8,637 nucleotides of DNA from a bacterium. GTDB taxonomy: Bacteria; SZUA-79; Acidulodesulfobacterales; Acidulodesulfobacteraceae. The stretch lies in assembly GCA_021800805.1 (NCBI GenBank), contig JAJYYR010000028.1, positions 1 to 8,637 on the forward strand. Reading direction: 5' to 3'. A program made the translations under genes and the position numbers. How positions within the stretch are numbered: position 1 is the first letter of the stretch; the number at the start of each line of letters is the position of its first letter. The notes beneath the pieces are model-generated. The model was given only the letters and a program-made list of their open reading frames with translations, was not told where the DNA came from and ran no database searches. Positions 1 through 5,685 of the stretch are shown piece after piece.

Positions 1-213
1 GATTTGACGATATTGTTCGTTGTCTTTTTTTACGTTGTCGAGCTCTTTTTCCAACGTTTTGATTTTTTCTTTCAATTCAAATAATTTTTCCGGAACTTCT
101 TTTCTCTTCTGCGCTTCTTTTTTAAGTTTCTCGTTTTGGTCGTAGAGCTTTTCATATCTTTTTAGTATTTTTTTATATCTTTCGGCGTTAACTGCAATCA
201 TTTCTTCGCTCAT
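1..213 (-). CDS. Coiled-coil protein, N-terminal part (runs off the window)
   Basis: The frame is open from an ATG at 213 to the window edge, giving 71 residues with no stop. A strong Shine-Dalgarno (AGGAGG, plus-strand 221-226) sits 7 bases ahead of the ATG, which fixes the start. The protein begins MSEEMIAVNAERYKKILKRY and continues as a highly charged Lys/Glu-rich helix with heptad-like Leu/Ile spacing, so a long coiled coil is expected. It has no signal peptide and no membrane segment in the visible part. It reads in the same direction as the conjugation operon but is separated from it by a ~260-base C-rich spacer, so it may start a new transcript or be read through. Function is unknown. 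Conjugation-associated or partition-associated coiled coils are possible, but nothing seen decides between them. Confidence 0.75.
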   Translation of the reverse strand, partial: MSEEMIAVNAERYKKILKRYEKLYDQNEKLKKEAQKRKEVPEKLFELKEKIKTLEKELDNVKKDNEQYRQI

Positions 214-230
214 TTTCAAGCCTCCTCTGG

Positions 231-245
231 CGGGGCTTAACCCCG
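231..245. terminator. GC hairpin ahead of the coiled-coil gene
   Basis: CGGGG (231-235) and CCCCG (241-245) form a perfect 5-bp stem with loop CTTAA. On the plus strand it is followed by TATTTTTAAATTTT, so it looks like a weak terminator for plus-strand transcripts. On the minus strand no T-run follows. There it would be a hairpin in the leader, just before the Shine-Dalgarno of the gene starting at 213, and could affect its translation. Confidence 0.4.
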
Positions 246-299
246 TATTTTTAAATTTTACGTTAAAAAATCCTTTCAAATTTGCGTTTTAAGGCTCGG

Positions 300-482
300 A
301 ATGGAGCTGGTAGGTATAAAACCATTAACCTAAACCAGACGATCGTTTAAAACCCATAAAACCAACTACCAACTGCCAAAACCCGACGACTAAAAAACCA
401 TTTAAACCCGACTGCCGAAAACCAAAGACCTTTTTCTTTTTCCAACCCGAAACCCGAAACCCGAAAACCAAGAACCCTAAAA
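300..482 (-). repeat. C-rich (minus strand G/T-rich) low-complexity block, inverted copy of 8048-8175
   Basis: The plus strand is built from short units such as ACCCGA, AAACCA and CCAAC. Read on the minus strand it is G/T-rich, with a telomere-like run of three CGGGTTT units near 445-462. The 18 bases TTTAGGGTTCTTGGTTTT at its minus-strand start recur exactly at 8051-8068 on the plus strand. The following ~45 bases (GGGTTT, GGTTGGAA, an A-rich run, GGT.TTTGGTTTTC) also match with changes. Four G-triplets on the minus strand (475-477, 460-462, 453-455, 445-447) could form a G-quadruplex. The block begins at the stop codon of the 54-residue gene and contains no gene. Confidence 0.7.
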
Positions 483-641
483 CTTCACGCCCGGATATTT
501 ACCGAAGCTCTTTGCGACGTTTGCATACGACGGTTTAAAGTTTGTTTTTGCTTTAGGAACCGGAAACGCATACGAAAATATGAAACATGCTGCAATTATC
601 GCAATTCCAGCAATTAATAATGTTTTTGTTTTCTTGCTCAT
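477..641 (-). CDS. Small single-pass membrane or lipoprotein, 54 residues
   Basis: An ATG at 641 overlaps the TGA of the upstream gene by four bases (ATGA), and AAGGAGG stands 7 bases ahead of it, so translational coupling is very likely. The product has 54 residues: a basic start (MSKKTK), a hydrophobic stretch at about residues 8-26, then a short tail rich in Lys, Pro and Tyr that ends YPGVKF. Residues 16-19 are IAAC, which fits a lipobox, but the hydrophobic segment continues past the Cys, so a simple membrane anchor is equally possible. The stop codon lies inside the G-rich repeat block. It is the last gene of the tightly packed conjugation operon. I do not recognise a family. A small T4SS-associated or exclusion peptide is a guess from position only. 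Confidence 0.75.
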   Translation of the reverse strand: MSKKTKTLLIAGIAIIAACFIFSYAFPVPKAKTNFKPSYANVAKSFGKYPGVKF

Positions 642-943
642 TTTTTAGCCTCCTTGTTTACAGTATTTACAGTTTTTTGAATAGACGCTATCGGATTAAC
701 CCAGCTTATTCTCAATGGATACCAAGAATTAATTTTAAACATATCGCCTGTCAACGTGAAAAATACGAGAGCCATAATGAAGACGATAATAAAGCCCTGC
801 AGTTTCGATATTTTTTTCTTTTTAAAAAATTCGTCGATTTTATCGGCCACTTTTGCCATTTGTTCGTTGCCGATAGTTTCAAATTCTTCAAGTCTTTTCT
901 CGATTTTCTCGCTGTTTTCTCGCAATTTTTTCTTAATCGTCAT
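638..943 (-). CDS. Membrane protein with N-terminal coiled coil, 101 residues
   Basis: The ATG at 943 overlaps the TAA of trbL by one base (TAATG), with GGAGG about 8 bases upstream inside the trbL end, so it is translationally coupled. Residues 1-45 are a charged helix (Lys/Glu-rich, likely coiled coil and cytoplasmic). Residues about 47-66 form a single membrane helix (GFIIVFIMALVFFTL). The remaining ~35 residues contain three Trp/Tyr positions and end in a Lys-rich tail. The layout recalls small accessory membrane proteins encoded next to VirB6/TrbL genes, but no named family is recognised. Its place directly after trbL and before another small membrane gene suggests a role at the inner-membrane part of the transfer channel. 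That is inference. Confidence 0.8.
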   Translation of the reverse strand: MTIKKKLRENSEKIEKRLEEFETIGNEQMAKVADKIDEFFKKKKISKLQGFIIVFIMALVFFTLTGDMFKINSWYPLRISWVNPIASIQKTVNTVNKEAKK

Positions 944-2052
944 TATTCTTTTCCTCCTCTTTTACCTTTCGCCAAGTTTCTAATAGCTTGCGCGCCTTTC
1001 ATTACCGTAGCCGGACCGCCCATGGCTACGCTTGCGACCGTCATCGCCACGCCCACTACACCGGAAAAACTCATATTCGGCATACCTGAGACTATTTCGC
1101 CGGCAATGCTGGGAACTTTCATTATTAGATACGCAAAGATAGCGACGAGAAACAGAATCGCCCAGACCGAACCCAAAGTTGCCGGACTTGCGTTTAGCGC
1201 GCTTGAACTTGCAACCGCGTCCAAAGTCCCTTTTTCCAGAGCCATTACGACATAGAGCAAAAAATATGAAAGGCAAGCCGTGATTAAAAATTTAAGCCAG
1301 CCGTTCCAAAGAAACTCTAACGGCTTGAAAATCATAAAAGGCACGAGAATATAACCGCTAATTAAGGCAATGGCGATATAAGCATGGATTAAGACTATCG
1401 TGCCCAAAATAATTAGTGCCAAAATTAGCAAAAGCAGCGTGAGGCCAAAAAATATCAAAACCGCGGCGACTTCTGCAATACCCGTTAAAGATAGCAAAAA
1501 TCCGCTTACGAAAGAGCCGGGGTTTAGGCTTGCTTCGGCGATGAAACGGTAAACGTTCAGGGCCATTAGCGAATAGTATTGAATTGGACTTAAAGTCGTT
1601 CCGGCGGCCATTTGGCCGAGGTCTTTAAAGAATATTGCAACGCCCCCGACGAAGAAAAAATTATACCCGGCGAGAAGGCCCCGGACTACCATAAGGAAAA
1701 AGAAATAAAGCATAAACTCTTTTATTCCTTTGTTTCCGAACATAAGATTTTGAATAGACCAAAGGATTAAGGAAATTACGGCAAGATAAAAGAAAAGCTG
1801 GCCTGACGCGTCGGTTAAATTCGCTGCGATTTTCGGACCCGCCTGGTCGATCGCTCCGCCGAGCAGATATACTTTTTGGAAAGTGTTGGAAAAGTTCTGA
1901 CCCGCCGGAGTATTCCGGGCGGCCGCGGCCGCTCCGTTTGGAGTCGATAGCGACGATACTGTATCTTTAAGCGCGGCCGGATTCCATGCAAAGGCCTTTA
2001 CGCTTAATCCAAATACTAAAATTAACGTTAAAAATAAAATAAATTTTTTCAT
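943..2052 (-). CDS. trbL: TrbL/VirB6-like conjugative transfer inner-membrane protein
   Basis: This 369-residue polytopic protein starts with a signal-like hydrophobic helix (residues 4-22), then a soluble Ala/Asn-rich stretch to about residue 83. Membrane helices follow at about 85-105, 113-142, 182-205, 206-243, 252-272 and 296-312. The C-terminal part VPSIAGEIVSGMPNMS (313-328) followed by a Gly/Ala-rich tail is typical of P-type TrbL proteins. VirB6/TrbL forms the inner-membrane channel platform of the type IV secretion system. It is shorter than RP4 TrbL and lacks that protein's long C-terminal extension. The ATG at 2052 has only a weak, distant GGGAG. The gene lies 17 bases after the exclusion lipoprotein gene and overlaps the next gene by one base. 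Family assignment is firm and exact topology is approximate. Confidence 0.88.
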   Translation of the reverse strand: MKKFILFLTLILVFGLSVKAFAWNPAALKDTVSSLSTPNGAAAAARNTPAGQNFSNTFQKVYLLGGAIDQAGPKIAANLTDASGQLFFYLAVISLILWSIQNLMFGNKGIKEFMLYFFFLMVVRGLLAGYNFFFVGGVAIFFKDLGQMAAGTTLSPIQYYSLMALNVYRFIAEASLNPGSFVSGFLLSLTGIAEVAAVLIFFGLTLLLLILALIILGTIVLIHAYIAIALISGYILVPFMIFKPLEFLWNGWLKFLITACLSYFLLYVVMALEKGTLDAVASSSALNASPATLGSVWAILFLVAIFAYLIMKVPSIAGEIVSGMPNMSFSGVVGVAMTVASVAMGGPATVMKGAQAIRNLAKGKRGGKE

Positions 2053-2069
2053 GGCTATCTATCTCCCGA

Positions 2070-2363
2070 TTAAAAATTATTTTTTAAATGGGGCGGCTGC
2101 GGCGGTTTGAATATATTTTGTATCCAATACCCCGATTTCGCATTTGCACAGTTTGCAAGTCGCTTTGCAGCGGCTCTATTTTCAGGCTCTTGATTTTGCC
2201 AACCCGGATAATTTTTATCGCAGAAATCATAAACTTTTAATGCTTGTTTTTTATGCTTTGAATAATATTTAAAGCTATGATAAGATGGCGTATATTTTGC
2301 ACAGCCGGCAAAATTCAAGGCAATAAATAATAGACTGCTTAAAAGAAATATTTTTTTAGGCAT
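2070..2363 (-). CDS. EexN/TrbK-like entry-exclusion lipoprotein
   Basis: The 97-residue product has a basic start, a hydrophobic core and a lipobox-like FAGC with the acylated Cys at residue 21, so export and lipidation are expected. The mature part shows the pattern seen in EexN-family entry-exclusion lipoproteins: a YYSKH segment (33-37), a Cys about 11 residues later (C48), then RLANCANA (68-75). C48 and C72 may form a disulfide. Such proteins sit in the recipient envelope and block redundant uptake of the same element. Position supports this: RP4 trbK, an entry-exclusion lipoprotein gene, also lies between trbJ and trbL. AGAGAGGT precedes the ATG at good spacing, and the gene starts 21 bases after the trbJ stop. 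A structural VirB7-like role is the main alternative. Confidence 0.72.
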   Translation of the reverse strand: MPKKIFLLSSLLFIALNFAGCAKYTPSYHSFKYYSKHKKQALKVYDFCDKNYPGWQNQEPENRAAAKRLANCANAKSGYWIQNIFKPPQPPHLKNNF

Positions 2364-2384
2364 TTTAATTACCTCTCTTAAAAT

Positions 2385-3287
2385 TTATTTAAAATTCGTA
2401 ACATTCGGATACTGCCCGAACCCGCTTTGAACGCTTGGCGGAGTAGGAACCGTAAATACTTTTTCGTTTGCGCGGTTTCCGGCCACGGCCGCCTGCTGCG
2501 AGTCTTGAGCTCCCGCCTGCATTGCTTTTAATTTAGCCTGCTGCGCTTCGAGCTTATTAAGCTGGTTTACTTCTTCCGTTAAAGCTACTAACGCTTGACC
2601 GTTAGCCTGCTCCGCCGCGACCTGACCGTGGGCGGCCGCGACGTTCGCCCCCAGCTGCGATATTAAATTCTGGTTATTCTGCGAATTATCGAGAATAGAC
2701 TGTCCGTATGCGGCAGTCTGGGCGGCCTGAGTATTTGCCGTATTATATTGGTTATACGCGCCCTGCGCCGCCTGAGTCGGCGTTTCGTTCGCCGTGCCGT
2801 AGTCGCCGTAAGTGTTTGCGTAATTCTGCAGGAATTGCGACATCTGCGGATTGCCGAGAGCTTTTTCCTGCGCGATTATGTTTTGCATATTCATCTGTTC
2901 TTCGGTTAAAGAGTTTTTGAGCCCCTGCAGTTCGCCCGCGGGCATCATAACCGTTCCTTCGATGTTATTGACCGAGGTTAAAAGCGTAGAGCTTTCCTGC
3001 TGGAGTTCCTGTATCTGATTCATAAGCTGTTTGCCCTGCCGGGCATACGCCAAAGCGGAAAGTTCCGTCTGTATTTTAGACTCCGCCGCCTCTATGGCGG
3101 TATTTGCCGCGGCAAGGTGCTGAATAATCGCCTGTATGCCGGTGGAAATAGGGTCGGTAACAAGAATTTGCGCCGAAGCCGTTAAGGGAGTAAAAGCAAA
3201 AAATAAAAATACCGCTAAAAAAATAAACTCGTAACGGCTACGAGGTCTTAAAGCCTTGCTATTACTCAATTTCTTTAAAAAAAACAT
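2385..3287 (-). CDS. trbJ: TrbJ/VirB5-like secreted conjugative transfer protein
   Basis: The product (300 residues from ATG 3287) has an N-terminal basic region, a hydrophobic helix at about 21-35 and a TASAQ signal-peptidase site, so it is exported to the periplasm. The mature protein is a long Ala/Gln-rich helical bundle (LVTDPISTGIQAIIQHLAAA, then EIQELQQE-like helices) with a YGDYG segment, as in TrbJ/VirB5 pilus-tip proteins. In RP4 and related systems this protein acts at the pilus tip or base and precedes trbK-trbL, as here. A GTG at 3296 is in frame and overlaps the relaxase stop. I chose the ATG at 3287 because AGAGG (overlapping the relaxase stop codon) then lies 8 bases upstream, while it would lie almost on top of the GTG. 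Confidence 0.82.
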   Translation of the reverse strand: MFFLKKLSNSKALRPRSRYEFIFLAVFLFFAFTPLTASAQILVTDPISTGIQAIIQHLAAANTAIEAAESKIQTELSALAYARQGKQLMNQIQELQQESSTLLTSVNNIEGTVMMPAGELQGLKNSLTEEQMNMQNIIAQEKALGNPQMSQFLQNYANTYGDYGTANETPTQAAQGAYNQYNTANTQAAQTAAYGQSILDNSQNNQNLISQLGANVAAAHGQVAAEQANGQALVALTEEVNQLNKLEAQQAKLKAMQAGAQDSQQAAVAGNRANEKVFTVPTPPSVQSGFGQYPNVTNFK

Positions 3288-3292
3288 AAAAA

Positions 3293-5236
3293 TCACCTCT
3301 TTAATTTGTTTTCGTTTGTGATATTAATAAATGGACTATTTACCTTTTTTTGCTGTTTTGCTTGCAGCTCCTGCGTTTGCATTTTTTCGATTTCTTGCAG
3401 CTGCAGCAAGTCTTCGTTCCAATCTTTCGCTTTCGACCTCTCGATTTCTACGTTAAGGTCCGGATATTTTTTTTCAATGTCAGCTTTCATTTTGTATGCG
3501 TTAAGCTGTCCCGCTACGTCGTTATCGTATGCGACGACGACTTTTTTAATTCCTTTTTTTTGAATTAAATCGTCGATAAACTTTGTTGTATGCGGCATTA
3601 CTCCTGACGTGCTAACAATCGCAGTATTTTGCGGCATTTTTAGCGAAAAATATGAAATAGCGTCAATTGCGGCTTCCGTTATTACTAATCTTTTATCGCC
3701 GGAACCAGTCGTTCTAATTTGGAAAGCTCCCGCGCTCCGATCACTGCCCTTGGCAAGCCCCTTAAAGTTTTCATTTTTAAGCTCTGCGCCCGTAATTTCT
3801 TTACCTGTTAAGTCCCTCGATACAAAAACAACATTGCCATTAACATCTTGATAAATTAGATTTTCGGCAATGAGTTTATCGACTATTTTTTTGTTTATTT
3901 TTCTTTTTCCAACAAGATAGCTTTTTAGTTTTTCTATGTTTTCGGTTCTCGTTGGAAGCTCAAAAATCTTTTTTTCTGGTTCTTTTTTTTCCGGTTCTTC
4001 TTGTTTTGCTTGTTGGATATTTTCTTTTTCTCGTTGGAGATGGAAAGAAGAATTAGGCTTTGTTGCTGTCGTAGCATACTCGGAGCTCAAAAACTCAATC
4101 GCCGACTTAAAATCTTTATTTTCGGTTCTCATCACAAAGTCTATTGCTCCCCTGCCGTGCACGTTTTGGTCTATGAATGAATTAAACCGCCCCGTGCGTT
4201 CATCGATAGAAACTTTTAAATCGCCCCGCTTGTAAGCCTTTTTGTCAGTTTTATCACGTTCAAAGCCCATTCTTTCCGCTAATTCAACGACGTCAATATT
4301 ACGAATTGGTTCTAAGTCCATACTAATCACCTCTTTTTTTATTTTTTCTACTTTTTCTTTGATTCCAGCTTCTTCCGGACCGTGAATTTTATCGAAAACT
4401 TTTTTATTTTTCTTTGCGAAGTCATTAAATTTACGGTTAAATTCTTTTTCCTCTTTTTTTAAATCTTTTAAACTATCCCGTAAATTTATATCGTTCACAT
4501 AATTAGCCAATATTTCATATTTATCGCAATATTTTTTAAGTTGGTCCGGATTATTTTTATATTTTTTATATGCTTCACTAACCCACCTTGGATAATGCCT
4601 ATTTTGCGGCTTTCTTTCGTTCGATACCTCGCATTTTACGCCTAACTCAACATTTATAAACCGTGCTATATCGTTTTTAACTGAGTTCAAAAAGTTTTTA
4701 TCGTGATACTCCCTAATGTTCTTTAGCTCAGCGTCCCGATTAGAAAAGACGATATGAAGATGTGGATTTTTAAAGTCTGCCCCGCCATCGTGAAGCGCAA
4801 CTACGAAAGCTCCACTCCTGCTAAAATACTTTTCATCTAACATTTTCGATATTTCGTCAAGGTTCTTATCTGCGTTTGAAAGAAACTCTCTCGGGAGCTG
4901 CACTACTAAACGTCTTTGTATCACTGAATTTGTTCGCTTCGGTAATATATCATTTTCGATTTTTTTAAAGTGCTCTTTTGCCATATCTTTATTGCCGAAC
5001 ACAGCTAAAGCCTTGCTTTTGTCGATAATATAATCTATAAATTTGGAGCTCCTGCCCTTATTCTCTACACCGCTAATATTTTGTGCATTAACAAATAAAA
5101 CGTGCGACATTTCACCTTTAAAACTTCCCTTATGAGATAAAAAATTAGCCCTTGCCCTGCCGTTTACTTTCAACGTTTTTTCGCTTTCTCTTTTCGGGCG
5201 TTTGCTATATTTAGATATTCCGATATATTCGTCCAC
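3293..5236 (-). CDS. MobA/MobL-like relaxase fused to DUF3991-Toprim primase-like module
   Basis: This 647-residue protein joins three parts. Residues about 40-205 resemble MobA/MobL (MOBQ-type) relaxases: RRLVVQLPREF (108-118) matches the strand before the metal site, and H149, H159 and H161 in HDGG...NPHLH form the three-His metal site. The nicking Tyr is uncertain (Y69 is a candidate). Residues about 312-386 resemble a CHC2-type primase zinc domain but contain no Cys ligands. Residues about 433-506 (SYLVGKRKI...IYQD..GNVVF...GLAKGSDRS.GAF) match DUF3991. Residues 514-610 are a Toprim fold with E521, DND (571-573) and KDWNEDL (604-610). The expected job is nicking oriT and, possibly, priming or handling the transferred strand. 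Translation starts at GTG 5236 with AGAGG upstream. The trbJ start overlaps or abuts the stop. Confidence 0.88.
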   Translation of the reverse strand: MDEYIGISKYSKRPKRESEKTLKVNGRARANFLSHKGSFKGEMSHVLFVNAQNISGVENKGRSSKFIDYIIDKSKALAVFGNKDMAKEHFKKIENDILPKRTNSVIQRRLVVQLPREFLSNADKNLDEISKMLDEKYFSRSGAFVVALHDGGADFKNPHLHIVFSNRDAELKNIREYHDKNFLNSVKNDIARFINVELGVKCEVSNERKPQNRHYPRWVSEAYKKYKNNPDQLKKYCDKYEILANYVNDINLRDSLKDLKKEEKEFNRKFNDFAKKNKKVFDKIHGPEEAGIKEKVEKIKKEVISMDLEPIRNIDVVELAERMGFERDKTDKKAYKRGDLKVSIDERTGRFNSFIDQNVHGRGAIDFVMRTENKDFKSAIEFLSSEYATTATKPNSSFHLQREKENIQQAKQEEPEKKEPEKKIFELPTRTENIEKLKSYLVGKRKINKKIVDKLIAENLIYQDVNGNVVFVSRDLTGKEITGAELKNENFKGLAKGSDRSAGAFQIRTTGSGDKRLVITEAAIDAISYFSLKMPQNTAIVSTSGVMPHTTKFIDDLIQKKGIKKVVVAYDNDVAGQLNAYKMKADIEKKYPDLNVEIERSKAKDWNEDLLQLQEIEKMQTQELQAKQQKKVNSPFINITNENKLKR

Positions 5237-5250
5237 GACGATTTACCTCT

Positions 5251-5350
5251 TAATTTTTTTCTTTCCAACCAGTCTAAAGCACCGCAGGTTAAAACCGCTT
5301 GCGGTTTTCTCAATATCAAAGGCGAAGCCTTTGGGTATTGAGCAGATACA
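5251..5350 (-). repeat. Left inverted repeat of the rep module (IR-L), two hairpins, possible oriT
   Basis: About 100 bases are repeated in inverted orientation at 6857-6963, from TAATTTTTTTC at one end to AGCAGATACA at the other, with only two differing patches. Inside is a perfect palindrome of AAAACCGC and GCGGTTTT around TT (5291-5308). A second hairpin has outer arms CTCAATA/TATTGAG (5309-5342) and inner arms CAAAGGC/GCCTTTG with loop GAA. The repeat fills the spacer between the small gene ending at 5365 and the relaxase start. Either hairpin could also act as a transcription terminator. Confidence 0.9.
5279..5308 (-). other. Candidate oriT: hairpin plus nick-like sequence
   Basis: On the minus strand the hairpin AAAACCGC/GCGGTTTT is followed directly by AACCTGCGGTGC. 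A short inverted repeat a few bases upstream of a nick site, next to the relaxase gene, is the usual oriT layout. TAACCTGCG shares TAA and TGCG with the MOBQ nick region TAAGTGCG, and CCTGC with the MOBP core. The site is not proven, and the same sequence is present at 6908-6937. A terminator role is the main alternative. Confidence 0.35.
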
Positions 5351-5364
5351 ATAAATACAAATAT

Positions 5365-5670
5365 TTAATTTTTGATTTTTAAAACTTTCTCGATTTCGTT
5401 TTCGATTTCTATGTCGTTAGATAATTCTAAAAACTGCGGATAGTGTTTTACTACTACCCCGCCCGCTAAAAATTTAATATGATTTTTCCGGCTCCGCTCC
5501 TTTTTATTTTTTTCTCGTTGAATTGCCTTTATCCGCACGTCGTTTATTTTTTTTTCAAGCTCGGCTTTTTCTCTTAAAAGCAATAGATATTCGTCGATAG
5601 CAGTTTTTTTATCGATTGTTTTCATTTGCATTTTTACGTCATTTAGTTTTTGTCTAATTTCGTTGAACAT
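5365..5670 (-). CDS. Small basic coiled-coil protein, possible TraD/MobC-like relaxosome factor
   Basis: The 101-residue product starts at ATG 5670 with GAGGTG 8 bases upstream, 15 bases after the rep stop, so it is probably co-transcribed with rep. Residues about 1-50 form a charged helix with heptad Leu/Ile. Residues 51-62 are a basic patch (REKNKKERSRKNH), followed by IKFLAGGVVVKHYPQFLEL. A basic R/K run leading into a short hydrophobic segment with GG and VVK recalls small TraD/TraC-like proteins encoded near MOBQ oriT regions, which help the relaxase at oriT. The likeness is short, so this is tentative. Its place between rep and the candidate oriT/relaxase fits that role. A copy-control or partition helper acting with Rep is the alternative. 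Confidence 0.72.
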   Translation of the reverse strand: MFNEIRQKLNDVKMQMKTIDKKTAIDEYLLLLREKAELEKKINDVRIKAIQREKNKKERSRKNHIKFLAGGVVVKHYPQFLELSNDIEIENEIEKVLKIKN

Positions 5671-5685
5671 TGATTTTTCACCTCA

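Noticed and set aside
587..1255. Plus-strand frame of 222 residues
   Set aside because: It lies antisense to trbL and the two small membrane genes, which have coupled starts and recognisable features.
3294..3296. GTG start for trbJ at 3296
   Set aside because: The Shine-Dalgarno AGAGG would sit almost on the GTG. The ATG at 3287 has proper spacing.
5237..5350. Promoter for the relaxase operon inside IR-L
   Set aside because: A TTGGAA -35 is present, but at 16-18 bases no acceptable -10 follows, unlike in the right copy, where TATAAT lies outside the repeat.
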